A stretch of 64,000 nucleotides of DNA from Bacillus sp. EB01 (GCF_000613125.1 NZ_HG964497.1:1100980-1164979), one strand, 5' to 3'; positions 44,806 to 54,518 are shown, counted from the first letter of the stretch. A program made the numbers and translations. The notes: generated by a model not told the origin, from the letters alone.

Positions 44806-46359
44806 ATGGCACTTTTAACTGTAGATAACTTAAGTCATACATTCGGGGATAGGGTCCTTTTTAAGGATGTTTCCTTCCGATTACTTGCTGAAGACCATGT
44901 TGGCCTGGTTGGCGCCAATGGAGTCGGCAAATCGACATTGATGAATATAATTACGAATCAGCTCATCCATGATAGCGGCCGTGTTGAATGGACCCCGAGT
45001 GTTCAGTACGGATATCTGGATCAGCATACTATCTTAACCCCAGGCAGAACGATGAGGGATGTTTTGCGTGATGCCTTCCTTCCTCTTTTTGAAAAAGAAA
45101 AGGAATTGAACGAAGTAATAGCAAAAATGGGTGAAGCCACACCAGAAGAGCTGGAAGAACTTCTCGAGCAGATGGGAGAAATCCAGGATGCTCTAGAAGC
45201 AGGCGGCTTCTATACCCTTGATATTAAAATAGAGGAAGCTGCACGGGGATTAGGTCTTGACGCCATCGGTCTGGACCGTGATGTTGCGGCGCTTAGCGGA
45301 GGACAGCGGACCAAGGTATTGCTTGCAAAGCTGCTGCTCGAACAGCCAAGAGTCCTGTTGCTCGATGAGCCAACCAACTATCTTGATGTTGAGCATATTC
45401 GTTGGCTAAGCGGTTATTTAAAAGAATATCCTTATGCATTCCTATTAATCTCTCATGATACGGAGTTCATGAATTCAGTTTCAAATACAATCTTCCATCT
45501 TGAGTTTTCGAAGCTGACTCGTTACACTGCGTCTTATGAAAAGTTCCTCGAGCTGGCTGAAATCAACAAGAACCAGCATATTAATGCGTACGAAAAGCAG
45601 AAGGAATTCATCAAAAAGCAAGAGGACTTTATTGCTAAGAACAAAGCTCGCTACTCAACAACCGGACGTGCAAAAAGCCGCCAAAAGCAGCTGGACCGGA
45701 TGGAGCGGATTGACCGCCCTGAAACAGCCATGAAGCCAACCTTTGAATTCAAAGAGGCTAGAAGCAGCAGCCGCTTTGTATTTGAGGCAAAGGATTTGGA
45801 AATCGGCTACTCTCACCCGCTTTTACCAAAAATGGATATGGTCATTGAAAAAGGCGAAAAAATTGCCATTGTTGGATGTAATGGTGTCGGCAAATCAACC
45901 TTGTTGAAGACGATGCTTGGGAAAATCCAGCCTCTTGGTGGAAAAATTGAACACGGTGACTTCCTCTTCCCTTCTTATTTTGAGCAGGAAGTTAAAGCGA
46001 TGGATATTACCCCGATCGATGATGTCTGGAATGAGTTCCCGTCTCTTGATCAGCATCAGGTGAGGGCAGCGCTTGCCCGATGTGGCCTGAAAAATGAACA
46101 CATTTCCCGCCCCTTAAGCCAGCTTAGCGGTGGTGAGCAAGCAAAGGTACGCCTTTGCAAGCTGATGATGCATGAAAGCAACTGGATTCTATTTGACGAG
46201 CCAACGAACCATCTAGATATAACAGCAAAGGAAGAACTTCAGCGTGCCTTGAAAAATTACAAGGGAACCGTTGTCCTTGTCTGCCACGAGCCTGATTTTT
46301 ATGAAGGCTGGGTATCAAGGGTCTGGGATGTTGAAGAATGGTCGCAAAAAGCTAACTAA
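44806..46359 (+). CDS. ABC-F family ATPase
   Basis: Soluble 517-residue protein with two ABC domains and no membrane segment. Walker A occurs at GANGVGKST and GCNGVGKST, the signature as ALSGGQRTK and QLSGGEQAK, Walker B as VLLLDEPTNYLD and ILFDEPTNHLD. The linker between them (about 240-320) is the Lys/Arg-rich P-site tRNA interaction motif. ABC-F proteins bind the ribosomal E site and act on stalled or antibiotic-bound ribosomes, or on translation initiation; the exact subgroup is not assigned. No leader peptide for attenuation was recognised upstream. Confidence 0.9.
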   Translation: MALLTVDNLSHTFGDRVLFKDVSFRLLAEDHVGLVGANGVGKSTLMNIITNQLIHDSGRVEWTPSVQYGYLDQHTILTPGRTMRDVLRDAFLPLFEKEKELNEVIAKMGEATPEELEELLEQMGEIQDALEAGGFYTLDIKIEEAARGLGLDAIGLDRDVAALSGGQRTKVLLAKLLLEQPRVLLLDEPTNYLDVEHIRWLSGYLKEYPYAFLLISHDTEFMNSVSNTIFHLEFSKLTRYTASYEKFLELAEINKNQHINAYEKQKEFIKKQEDFIAKNKARYSTTGRAKSRQKQLDRMERIDRPETAMKPTFEFKEARSSSRFVFEAKDLEIGYSHPLLPKMDMVIEKGEKIAIVGCNGVGKSTLLKTMLGKIQPLGGKIEHGDFLFPSYFEQEVKAMDITPIDDVWNEFPSLDQHQVRAALARCGLKNEHISRPLSQLSGGEQAKVRLCKLMMHESNWILFDEPTNHLDITAKEELQRALKNYKGTVVLVCHEPDFYEGWVSRVWDVEEWSQKAN

Positions 46360-46503
46360 TCCTAAATGTAAACCCGTACCTCTTAAAATAATATGGTTCG
46401 GTAACGAAGTGCAAAATTCGAATTAACAGTGCTCTTCCCAAAGCAATTAGTAGAAAATCAACATACAATTAGCTGGTAATTTAGCAGTAAAATTAGCACA
46501 CAA

Positions 46504-46533
46504 AAAAGCTCAGGGCGCAAAAGCCTTGAGCTT
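46504..46533 (-). terminator. Terminator of the DUF2382 genes
   Basis: AAGCTCA (46506-46512) pairs with TGAGCTT (46527-46533) with additional inner pairs; six T follow on the minus strand. The rest of 46360-46742 shows no gene. Confidence 0.75.
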
Positions 46534-46742
46534 CCTTTATATTAGTGTATTGTTGCCCGAGATTTGCTTAATTTCATACTACATAGCAAGATGAGTCTTT
46601 ATCATTATTTGCCAACCCTAATCTCAACATTTTGAGGCTCAGCCTTTTTAAAAAAACTTGGTTTTCTTGGTCTATTATTGTATGCCCTTTTTCAGTATCT
46701 ATTTCATGGGAGTTAATAACGGATTCTCATTTAGAAAAAAAC

Positions 46743-47144
46743 TCAATTTTCTCCATTAATCTCGTCTAAAACTACCTTTGCGCCTCCCATTGTTTCTATT
46801 CGTACTCTTTCCTCCTTCAATATTTCCTGAATCTGAATAATTTCTTTATATTGGTGATTATAAATTTCCACATCCTCCAACACTGTTGGATGGAGGATGA
46901 CTTCAATTCGTTCTTCCATTAATGGTATGGTTATAGTTTCGATGCCTGAATCTTGAGTGTCATCTGAAAGCGCTGACTTTGTTTCTATGATCAATTCTTC
47001 ACGAGTTATGGGCACATTAATTTGCTTCGCCTCGGTATATGTTCTTTTATAGACCCTAACATTAGCTGTTTCACTCCATTTCTTGCTTACCTGCATTTGT
47101 TCCTTATGTAATTGGAGTTCACGTTTTTCCTGTTTATCTGACAA
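46743..47144 (-). CDS. DUF2382 (YsnF-type) stress protein, paralogue 2
   Basis: 133 residues from TTG 47144, five bases after GGAAGGTGA; longer starts overlap that site. LQLHKEQMQVSKKW and KRTYTEAKQINVPITREELIIETK are the repeated beta-rich pattern of the DUF2382/YsnF domain, here as a double unit with IPLMEERIEVILHPTVLEDVEIY. The family is linked to general stress response in Bacillus. The next gene upstream is a clear paralogue, so they form a tandem pair. Confidence 0.8.
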   Translation of the reverse strand: MSDKQEKRELQLHKEQMQVSKKWSETANVRVYKRTYTEAKQINVPITREELIIETKSALSDDTQDSGIETITIPLMEERIEVILHPTVLEDVEIYNHQYKEIIQIQEILKEERVRIETMGGAKVVLDEINGEN

Positions 47145-47219
47145 AAGAGTCACCTTCCAAGGATAGTTAAAACACCTTTCCATTAAATTGAAATGAAAAG
47201 GTGTTCAGTGTCTAAACCT

Positions 47220-47717
47220 TTATTTATTAATATCTTCAAATCCGGATTCACCAGAAACGATATCGACGCTTCCAGTTGTATTCACATGGGCTTCTTCATG
47301 CTGGAGTGTTTCCTGGATTTGCTGAGTGTCCTCAACCTCACGTTTTGAAGCAGATACCTCCTCGGTAGTGACTGTATATTTGTTAACTTCCACTTCTTCC
47401 TGGCTGACTGGAATACGGATAGTCTCGCCTGAGTTAATGGATTCATTGCTCCGTTCGTTATTCATCGGTGTTCTCTTAATGACAACTTCTTCATGCATAA
47501 CTGGAACATTGACAGTCTTTTGCTCCTCAACAACTTCTTTACTTAATACTACTTCGCCAGCGTCGATATTATTTTTTGTTATGTCCAGTTCTTCTTTATG
47601 AAGCTTGAGACTCCCGCTGCTTTGGCTATCCTGCTGATTTTGATTTGAACTAGTCTCATTTTCCTGACCACTTGAATTTTGTAATTTATCATCACCAAAT
47701 AAATTTAAAATGTCCAT
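47220..47717 (-). CDS. DUF2382 (YsnF-type) stress protein, paralogue 1
   Basis: 165 residues with a Ser/Asn/Gln-rich disordered N-terminus (about 10-35) and then two DUF2382-like units: LKLHKEELDITKNNIDAGEV with VNVPVMHEEVVIKRTP, and TIRIPVSQEEVEVNKYTV with ASKREVEDTQQIQETL. It is acidic and probably extracytoplasmic-stress or salt related by family. Preceded by GAGGGTGAT. Tandem paralogue 75 bp upstream of paralogue 2. Confidence 0.82.
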   Translation of the reverse strand: MDILNLFGDDKLQNSSGQENETSSNQNQQDSQSSGSLKLHKEELDITKNNIDAGEVVLSKEVVEEQKTVNVPVMHEEVVIKRTPMNNERSNESINSGETIRIPVSQEEVEVNKYTVTTEEVSASKREVEDTQQIQETLQHEEAHVNTTGSVDIVSGESGFEDINK

Positions 47718-48248
47718 TGTTAAATCACCCTCGCATTTGATTTTAGACAGCCCTTATATAATTAGCTTTAATGAAATAATTATGCTCTAATCCACAAAAT
47801 TTAATGGCCTTATATAGGACTATTCCATACTAACCCTGATACGTACTTAAGGAGAATCAGTTTACAATTATCTTCCCGTCTTTATGGCAGTTTCACTGAT
47901 TTACCAAAACTAGTCTCAGTCTCCCTAATCATTTTCAGAATCGCTAAAAACTTTGTTTAATCCATTCGTTTCTTCGTGGTATTCTAACCTCAAGCGCAGC
48001 AAAGTCCACGTGATTTTCTCGGTCTCTACTCATTCCGTCGGATGAGAATTCATAGCCCTTTCAGTACGATATTTTTTTGTTCGGCTTCAAAAGAGACTTA
48101 GTCAATTGATTGCCATCGAAAAAATCGATACATCATTTAATTAGTTATCGTAAATTTGAATTGTGCCAATAGTGTTAATTCGGCTTTTTGAGAAGATTTA
48201 TCAGGTACAATAATCTAGGTTAAAACTAAATCTTATGGAGGCTTCAAC
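47718..48248. other. Intergenic region before the selenium-type ABC importer
   Basis: About 530 bp without a supported gene on either strand. The DUF2382 genes and the importer diverge from it. No confident promoter was identified apart from AT-rich stretches. Confidence 0.5.
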
Positions 48249-49136
48249 ATGAAAAAATGGCTTACACTACTCCTTGCTTCCCTTCTTGTTCTGGCATTGG
48301 CAGCATGCGGTGGAAATGAAGAAAAAGACAATGCAGGGAAAAATAACGATGAACCCAAAAAGGATCAAGTAATTAAAATCGGAGCGATACCTGACCAGAG
48401 CGCAACAGAGCTGAACAGCAATATGGAGTCTGTTGCCAAGACTCTTTCTGAAAAAACAGGAATGAAAGTAGAGTTTGTTCCTTCAGTTGATTATGCTGCT
48501 CTTGTTACCGCATTTCAGAGAGGTGAAATTCAACTTGCCTGGTTTGGCGGACTGACAGGTGTACAAGCCCGCAACCTAGTGCCTGAAGCTGAAGCAATTG
48601 CACAAAGACCTAAGGATGCAGAATTCCACTCCGTGTTTATTACAAATGACCCTAGCATCAAATCACTTGCTGATTTAAAGGGCAAGACGTTCACTTTTGG
48701 CAGTGAAAGCTCAACTTCTGGACATTTGATGCCTCGTTACTATTTAATAGAGGAAGGCATTGATCCAACAAAGGATTTTGACGGCCAGCCTAATTTCTCA
48801 GGCTCACACGATACAACCTACAAATTGGTAGAATCGGGTGCTTTCAAAGCTGGTGCCCTTAATGTATCCGTATGGGAAACGGCAGTTGCTGAAAAAAAGG
48901 TTGATACAAGCAAGGTCAGCGTCTTCTATACTACTCCTGCCTACTATGATTATCACTGGACAGTCAACAAAATGGACGATGAAACTAAAAAAGCCCTTAA
49001 AGATGCCCTCCTTTCAATGAATGCTGAGGATCTAGAAGGACTTGATATGTTTGCAGCAGATAAGTTCGTTGAAACGAAAAACGAAAATTATCAGGCAATC
49101 GAAAAGGTAGCAAAGGAACTGAAGATTATAAAATAA
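48249..49136 (+). CDS. ABC substrate-binding lipoprotein, putative selenate/selenium importer type
   Basis: 295-residue lipoprotein; signal peptide then lipobox ALAAC (Cys 20). The mature part is a PhnD-fold binding protein: IGAIPDQSATELNSNM, VDYAALVTAFQRGEIQLAWFGGLTGVQA, KGKTFTFGSESSTSG and FSGSHDTTYKLVESGAFKAG. This matches what I remember of the family named putative selenate ABC transporter substrate-binding protein, and less well true phosphonate PhnD. Selenium genes lie 10 kb upstream, which supports the call; the ligand is unproven and could also be phosphite or phosphonate. A TGGAGG site precedes it, and the ATPase follows after 16 bp. Confidence 0.82.
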   Translation: MKKWLTLLLASLLVLALAACGGNEEKDNAGKNNDEPKKDQVIKIGAIPDQSATELNSNMESVAKTLSEKTGMKVEFVPSVDYAALVTAFQRGEIQLAWFGGLTGVQARNLVPEAEAIAQRPKDAEFHSVFITNDPSIKSLADLKGKTFTFGSESSTSGHLMPRYYLIEEGIDPTKDFDGQPNFSGSHDTTYKLVESGAFKAGALNVSVWETAVAEKKVDTSKVSVFYTTPAYYDYHWTVNKMDDETKKALKDALLSMNAEDLEGLDMFAADKFVETKNENYQAIEKVAKELKIIK

Positions 49137-49152
49137 ATGGTGTGATTAGAGA

Positions 49153-49914
49153 ATGGTGAAAACCACTATATTGGAAGCTAATAAAATTACAAAAACATTT
49201 GGGCGGAAGATAGCATTATCTTCCCTTTCTTTTATTGTGGGGAAAGGTGAGCGAGTCGCGCTAATAGGGCCAAGCGGAGCCGGTAAAACCACCCTCCTCA
49301 ATACGATTGCTGGTACAGTTGAGCCTGATTCGGGCGAATGGATGATTGATGGCAAGCCAAGATCCTCTTTTAAGAGCGGAAAGAAATTTGCCAGGAAGGT
49401 CGGCGTCATCCGCCAGCAATTTGACCTGGTTGGCCAGCTGCCTGTCATCCACAATGTACTAGCCGGAAAACTTTCGCAGTGGGGATTAGCGAAGTCCCTC
49501 CTTTCTCTTGTATTTCCTCAGGAAAAGGAACTTGCCCTGGAAGCATTAAGGCGTGTCGGACTGGAAGATAAAGCATACGCGGAAACATCTACGCTTTCAG
49601 GTGGAGAACAGCAGCGAGTTGCTCTTGCCCGCCTTCTCGTTCAAAAGCCGGAGCTTGTCTTGGCTGATGAGCCGGTTGCGTCTCTCGACCCTGCCCGCGC
49701 AGAGGATGTGCTTGCGATTATGACAGAAATTGTTGCTGATCAAAATCAGTCCCTCATTGCAAGCCTCCATTCAGTCGAGTATGCTAGGAAGTATTTTACG
49801 AGGATTATCGGCCTTAAAAATGGTGAAGTACTGTTCGATTTGCCTGCTGGCGAGGTGACGGATTCCTTGCTTGAGGTTTTGTACAGGTTAAAGGGGCTGC
49901 CAGCGAATGAATAA
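49153..49914 (+). CDS. PhnC-like ABC transporter ATPase
   Basis: 253 residues with Walker A GPSGAGKTT near residue 38, Q-loop QQFDLVG, signature LSGGEQQRVALARLL, Walker B LVLADEPVASLDP and the switch SLHSVEYA. It drives the importer in one operon with the binding protein and the fused permease, which it overlaps by eight bases. Most like PhnC; specificity comes from the binding protein. Confidence 0.9.
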   Translation: MVKTTILEANKITKTFGRKIALSSLSFIVGKGERVALIGPSGAGKTTLLNTIAGTVEPDSGEWMIDGKPRSSFKSGKKFARKVGVIRQQFDLVGQLPVIHNVLAGKLSQWGLAKSLLSLVFPQEKELALEALRRVGLEDKAYAETSTLSGGEQQRVALARLLVQKPELVLADEPVASLDPARAEDVLAIMTEIVADQNQSLIASLHSVEYARKYFTRIIGLKNGEVLFDLPAGEVTDSLLEVLYRLKGLPANE

Positions 49915-51547
49915 AGATGCAGCTTTCCCAAAAATGCGGCATAAACGGCTATCATTAACGCTCCTGCTGGCATTGGTATTCCTTTGGAGTTTAACATCTG
50001 TTGAGTGGGGTCCCGAGCTGATTCATGCCGGCGGCGAAGCGATGATAGTTGAGATTTTAAAAGGACTAGTTTCTCCCTCCCTTTCCCCTGACATACTGAA
50101 GCTTGGCTTTGAGGCATCGTGGCTTACGCTTGCGTATGCAACGGCAGGCATGTCACTGGCAATTATTTATGCATTTATTGCCGGTGTGCTTGCCTCGGGA
50201 GTGCTTACAAATGGGAAGGGCTCACGATTCTTCACCAGGCTTTTTTTCAGAGGAATCCTTGGCTTTACTCGTGCCATCCACGAGCTAGTCTGGGCCTGGC
50301 TATTTGTGGCTGCTATTGGACTTTCCCCTTACGCAGCAATCCTTGCCATTGCGATTCCGTACGGAGGAATCCTCGGAAGAATTTTTGCTGATATGCTTTC
50401 TGACGTGCCAACCCAGCCGATTGAAGCATTGAAAACTGCCGGAGCCTCACGCCTTCAATTGCTCCTTTATGGTTATTTGCCGCTTGTTCGCGCTGATATT
50501 ACCAGCTACACGATGTACCGGTTTGAGTGTGCGATTCGCTCCTCCGCGATTATGAGCTTCATCGGATTAGGCGGGCTCGGGTACCAGATTGACCTAGCAC
50601 TTGATGATTTGCTCTATGATCAAGTTTGGACATATGTATTCTTCCTAATTTTGCTTGTCATAATGGTCGACTTATGGAGCAGCTTGGTCCGCAGGGCACT
50701 TTTGGAAAAAGGAAAAAAGAAAATCTTTGTCACCGGAAGGTCTTCAGTACTTATTGCATTTCTCCTAATAGGGCTTACCTGGGGGTATATCTATGTTTCA
50801 GAAGACGCAAGCCTTTCCTCGCTTTTTACAAAAGAAAACGCTGAATATACATTGGACTTCTTTGGCGGAATGCTTGGTATGAATGAAGAAAACCCGGCAT
50901 TCACTAATGCGGAAAGCTGGAAAAAGGCCATCGGGCTCACCTGGGAAACCCTCGTAATGAGCATCATGGCTATTGGCTTTGCAACCATTGCAGCTTTCCT
51001 GACTGTCATACCAGCGGCACGGAATATTGCAGACGGAAGCCTAACGACAACAAAGCGCTGGTACAATTGGATATTGTTCGGACTTGTGCGCATATCCTAT
51101 ATTTTTTCCAGGGCTGTGCCTGAACTCGTTTGGGCTATGATGATTGTGTTTATTTTTAAACCAGGAATCCTCCCTGGCGCTATTGCCCTCGCTCTTCATA
51201 ATTTCGGGATCCTGGGAAAACTATGGGCAGAAGTTATTGAAGATATGGACGGTCGTCCGGTTAGAAACCTGGCAAGTGCGGGGGCCTCCAAATGGCAGAG
51301 CTTATTTTACGGAGTCATACCGGCAGTCATGCCAAAGTTCCTGACGTATATCTTATATCGCTGGGAAGTCATCATGAGGACAACGATTGTCGTCGGCTTC
51401 GTTGGCGCAGGCGGTCTCGGTATGCAATTCAAGCTTAGCATGAGCTTCTTCCATTACTCTGAACTGACGCTGCTCTTGATATGCTATATGATTCTCGTTA
51501 TAATTGCCGACTTCGCTTCCGAAACTGCACGGAAATCGGTGAAATAA
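49907..51547 (+). CDS. Fused two-domain ABC permease (PhnE-PhnE)
   Basis: 546-residue permease with two homologous BPD_transp_1 domains in one chain. Each has its EAA-type loop: EALKTAGASRLQLLLYGYLP in the first half and NLASAGASKWQSLFYGVIP in the second. Typical PhnE is about half as long and acts as a homodimer, so this is a tandem fusion that makes both membrane halves itself. It starts inside the end of the ATPase gene (eight-base overlap), and a terminator follows directly, so the importer is a closed three-gene operon. Confidence 0.9.
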   Translation: MNKDAAFPKMRHKRLSLTLLLALVFLWSLTSVEWGPELIHAGGEAMIVEILKGLVSPSLSPDILKLGFEASWLTLAYATAGMSLAIIYAFIAGVLASGVLTNGKGSRFFTRLFFRGILGFTRAIHELVWAWLFVAAIGLSPYAAILAIAIPYGGILGRIFADMLSDVPTQPIEALKTAGASRLQLLLYGYLPLVRADITSYTMYRFECAIRSSAIMSFIGLGGLGYQIDLALDDLLYDQVWTYVFFLILLVIMVDLWSSLVRRALLEKGKKKIFVTGRSSVLIAFLLIGLTWGYIYVSEDASLSSLFTKENAEYTLDFFGGMLGMNEENPAFTNAESWKKAIGLTWETLVMSIMAIGFATIAAFLTVIPAARNIADGSLTTTKRWYNWILFGLVRISYIFSRAVPELVWAMMIVFIFKPGILPGAIALALHNFGILGKLWAEVIEDMDGRPVRNLASAGASKWQSLFYGVIPAVMPKFLTYILYRWEVIMRTTIVVGFVGAGGLGMQFKLSMSFFHYSELTLLLICYMILVIIADFASETARKSVK

Positions 51548-51552
51548 GTAGT

Positions 51553-51586
51553 AAACGCTGTAGGCTGGGGCCTACAGCGTTTTTTT
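51553..51586. terminator. Bidirectional terminator
   Basis: AAACGCTGTAGG (51553-51564) pairs with CCTACAGCGTTT (51571-51582), T-run following; serves the importer operon and the convergent acetyltransferase. Confidence 0.9.
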
Positions 51587-52132
51587 CGTGTAATGGATTT
51601 CTTCCCATTCTTCTTTCAAAATGCCCATCTTAATAGAGTCGAAAAACTCCCCATTATAGATTCGCGCTTTCCGAATCCTGGCTTCCATGGTCATTCCAAG
51701 CTTCTCGCCTACTTTTATCATCCGCTTGTTGCCGGACCAGGTTGTGTAACCTATTCGATGAATAGCCATTGTCTCAAAAAGCTGGTCGATCCAGAGCTTA
51801 AAAGCTTCGGTTCCGTATCCGCCATTCCAATAAGCAGGATCGTAAATGACAATTCCGGCTTCGAGCCACAGTGAGGGCTTGTGTTCCCAATAATAAGAAA
51901 CAGTCCCAATTAATTTCCCATCGGCCCATATTGACCATCTTGTATTAAGGCCTTCTTCAATCAGGATGTTCAAACTAATGATATATTCTTCCTTTTCTAT
52001 TCTCTTTATCGGAAAATACGGGGCATCCCATTTTTTCCATTCGGGTTCTTCCTCGCCGTAAATCATCTCCCAGAGGAGTGGCAACTCATCTGGTGTAATT
52101 GGTTTAATGGTGACCTTCAGTCCTGTTTTCAT
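51572..52132 (-). CDS. GNAT acetyltransferase (RimJ/RimL-like)
   Basis: 186 residues. VTIKPITPDELPLLWEMI begins the RimJ/L-type fold; IVIYDPAYWNGGYGTEAFKLWIDQLFE is the acetyl-CoA loop and helix, and RIGYTTWSGNKRMIKVGEKLGM the following strand. Substrate unknown. Its stop codon lies in the shared terminator stem. Confidence 0.85.
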   Translation of the reverse strand: MKTGLKVTIKPITPDELPLLWEMIYGEEEPEWKKWDAPYFPIKRIEKEEYIISLNILIEEGLNTRWSIWADGKLIGTVSYYWEHKPSLWLEAGIVIYDPAYWNGGYGTEAFKLWIDQLFETMAIHRIGYTTWSGNKRMIKVGEKLGMTMEARIRKARIYNGEFFDSIKMGILKEEWEEIHYTKKTL

Positions 52133-52733
52133 CTCTTCATCCCATTCCTGTTCAGTTCAGGTTGTTTTTCGCGAAAAAACACGAGAGTTAGTAATTCAAT
52201 GATAATCTCTATGCCTTCTTCACTTCCTGTTCCGGTAGTGGTTCCGTCTCTTCATATAACGGATCCTGGAGACCCTGTTATACCACGTATATATATTACT
52301 AGTTCTATTTCCTTACCTCTTGCAACAATCATAATAAAATATTCTGCTTGGTACAAATTTGAAGATTGTCAAAAACGATCTACTTTCTCCTGGTATCTTC
52401 TAAAAAGGTAATCCGGCGATGCACCATTCTAATCCGCATGGGAATGCGGCTTTAGCATCGTGATACCAATTGCTATCTTTTGTATAGCGTATTGATAGCA
52501 TGTCTTACTTCCTTTTCTGTCGATTAAATTAAAAGTGTATTACGCGGGAACAGGGAAATAGTAGTTCACCCTAATAATAAACTTTTATATAGAAGGATTT
52601 TTTCTGGAACTCTTAAAAAAGTTGACTTTTGCCCTAGAGAATATAAGATTAACTTATCTGTATTCTACGGGTGAATTCTTTATGGCAGGCTCCATTTAAC
52701 ATCGATAGTTCCTGCTGGTTTAGGAGTGATTTT
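52133..52733. other. Intergenic region before the MFS gene
   Basis: About 600 bp in which I see no supported gene. A 70-codon frame on the plus strand at 52199-52411 has no ribosome site and no recognisable content. An AT-rich stretch near 52600-52670 may hold the promoter of the MFS gene. Confidence 0.5.
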
Positions 52734-53900
52734 GTGGTTGAAACAAAACGAGCACTGCCGATTTTGTTTCTTATTATGTTTTTGGTGATGGTTGGATTTG
52801 GAATTATCATTCCTGTCCTTCCGTTTTACGCGGAAGAGCTTGGGGGAAGTCCGACGGAACTTGGGCTTCTAATGGCTGTCTATTCATTGATGCAGCTTAT
52901 CTTTTCACCGGTATGGGGAAGGATTTCAGACAAAATTGGCAGGAAGCCTGTAATGCTTGTAGGGATTGCCGGCCTCGCTATTTCTTTTTTCCTGATGGCT
53001 GGAGCGAATTCAATGTGGACGCTGTTTGCTGCAAGAATTATTGGCGGGCTTCTTTCTTCGGCTAATATGCCGACAACCATGGCCTATGTAGCTGACATTA
53101 CAACTCCTGAAAACCGCAGTAAAGGCATGGGCATCATTGGTGCGGCGGTAGGACTTGGTTTTGTGTTCGGCCCTGCAATTGGCGGTATATTTTCAAAAAC
53201 TAGCCTTAGCCTTCCTTTTACCATCGCTGGTAGTTTATCCATTCTCACATTTATATTAGTTGCCCTGCTTCTTAAGGAATCCTCTTCGAAAGATTCAAGG
53301 GCATCCCAAACTCAAAAAAATGCGTCGTTTTATTCTGCACTAAAAGGTTCTTCCGGGATCCTATATTTTCTGCAGTTCTTTATTTCATTGTCGCTCGCTG
53401 GGTTGGAGGCTACATTTGCCTATTTTGCGGCTACAAAAGCAGGTTTGGATACTGTAAGTCTTGGATATATTTTTATGATTATGGGATTGGCGGGAGCAGT
53501 GGTCCAGGGTGGAATGATTGGACCGTTGACTAAGAAGTATGGTGAAGGAAAGGTCATTCAGGGAGGCATCCTTGTATCAGCCATTGGCTTCGCGCTCATT
53601 CTGCTTGTCGATAATTTCATTACTGCTGCTATATTTTTGAGCATTTTTGGTATTGGCAACGGAGTAATCAGGCCTAGTGTTTCATCCATATTAACAAAAA
53701 CAGTCACTTCAGGGCATGGAAGTGTAACGGGTTTCTTGTCATCGTTTGATTCTCTTGGAAGAATACTTGGACCTCCGCTTGGCGGTCTGCTATATTCCAT
53801 TTCAATTGGCCTTCCTTATATTTCGGGAGCGATTCTTTCAATAATTGCGCTGATACTTTACCAGTTTTACCGTTCGAAGCAAGTGAAAACTTCTTTATAG
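52734..53900 (+). CDS. MFS drug-efflux type transporter
   Basis: 388 residues from GTG 52734, seven bases after AGGAG; the frame extends to 52671 without a site. Twelve membrane segments. Motif A between TM2 and TM3 reads GRISDKIGRKPVM, and motif C in TM5 GLGFVFGPAIGG, the mark of drug/H+ antiporters of the TetA/Bmr/NorA group. The pumped compound is unknown. Confidence 0.87.
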   Translation: MVETKRALPILFLIMFLVMVGFGIIIPVLPFYAEELGGSPTELGLLMAVYSLMQLIFSPVWGRISDKIGRKPVMLVGIAGLAISFFLMAGANSMWTLFAARIIGGLLSSANMPTTMAYVADITTPENRSKGMGIIGAAVGLGFVFGPAIGGIFSKTSLSLPFTIAGSLSILTFILVALLLKESSSKDSRASQTQKNASFYSALKGSSGILYFLQFFISLSLAGLEATFAYFAATKAGLDTVSLGYIFMIMGLAGAVVQGGMIGPLTKKYGEGKVIQGGILVSAIGFALILLVDNFITAAIFLSIFGIGNGVIRPSVSSILTKTVTSGHGSVTGFLSSFDSLGRILGPPLGGLLYSISIGLPYISGAILSIIALILYQFYRSKQVKTSL

Positions 53901-53972
53901 TATAAAAAGTTATTTGCTTGTATATTAGTGAGCCGCCCCGTTTTGGAAGTGCGAAAATGAAAATCGGACCAT

Positions 53973-54008
53973 AAAGCTCAGCCCTTTATATAAGGGTCTG
54001 GGCTTTTA
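53973..54008 (+). terminator. Terminator of the MFS gene
   Basis: AAGCTCAG-CCCTT pairs with AAGGG-TCTGGGCTT, followed by TTT; one G-T pair in the outer stem. Confidence 0.65.
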
Positions 54009-54155
54009 CTTTGCTGTAGACTATTCTTGTCATCCTTGTAAGGCTAGGCTATCCCTTCAAATCTATACCCTGAAAAATCAAATACCTGGGCAAAAGCCAT
54101 AAAATCAAATTCTTTGCATATAGTGTACAAGGTATCCCATGGAAGAGGTGTAAAA

Positions 54156-54491
54156 ATGGCGGCAGGTAAAAAACTTAGTTTAATTGGCTTGGCGATAGCA
54201 TTGGCGGGTATGGCATATTTGGAATCACCCTATTCCCTACTAAATAGCAATTATTACGTTGAAAAAGATTCTCCTCCAGTCAGGCGTGCTTCAGTAGTGT
54301 CCTCCTCTTACCAGGTGACAGAGTACGAATACAGGTTTGTTAATAAACAAAATATTGGTGGTTATACAATTGAAATGTATGAGGAATATGAGGTTACGAA
54401 GGATTCAATCGGTAACATCATTGAAAGCAAGCCAACCGGTAATTTTAATGAGATAAAATATAAAGACTACACTTACCAATCCCACCCTTAA
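54156..54491 (+). CDS. Hypothetical secreted or membrane-anchored protein, 111 aa
   Basis: ATG 54156 follows GGAAGAGGTG. MAAGKKLSLIGLAIALAGMAYLE is a signal-anchor; the remainder is hydrophilic, Tyr/Glu-rich, with a repeated tyrosine-strand pattern (VTEYEYRFVNKQNIGGYTIEMYEEYE). I do not recognise it. A perfect hairpin (54490-54518) without a T-tract overlaps its stop. Confidence 0.6.
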   Translation: MAAGKKLSLIGLAIALAGMAYLESPYSLLNSNYYVEKDSPPVRRASVVSSSYQVTEYEYRFVNKQNIGGYTIEMYEEYEVTKDSIGNIIESKPTGNFNEIKYKDYTYQSHP

Positions 54492-54518
54492 AGCAACCTT
54501 TTTTGAAAAGGTTGCTTT
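54490..54518. terminator. Strong hairpin after the 111-aa gene
   Basis: AAAGCAACCTTTT (54490-54502) pairs with AAAAGGTTGCTTT (54506-54518). The T-tract is inside the stem, so termination is probable but less certain. Confidence 0.6.

Noticed and set aside
48249-51547. Ordinary phosphonate uptake operon
   Set aside because: Not excluded, but there are no phn lyase genes, the binding protein reads more like the putative selenate group, and selenium genes are close; kept as the alternative.
52199-52411. 70-codon plus-strand frame
   Set aside because: No ribosome binding site, no recognisable content, and low-complexity composition; treated as chance.
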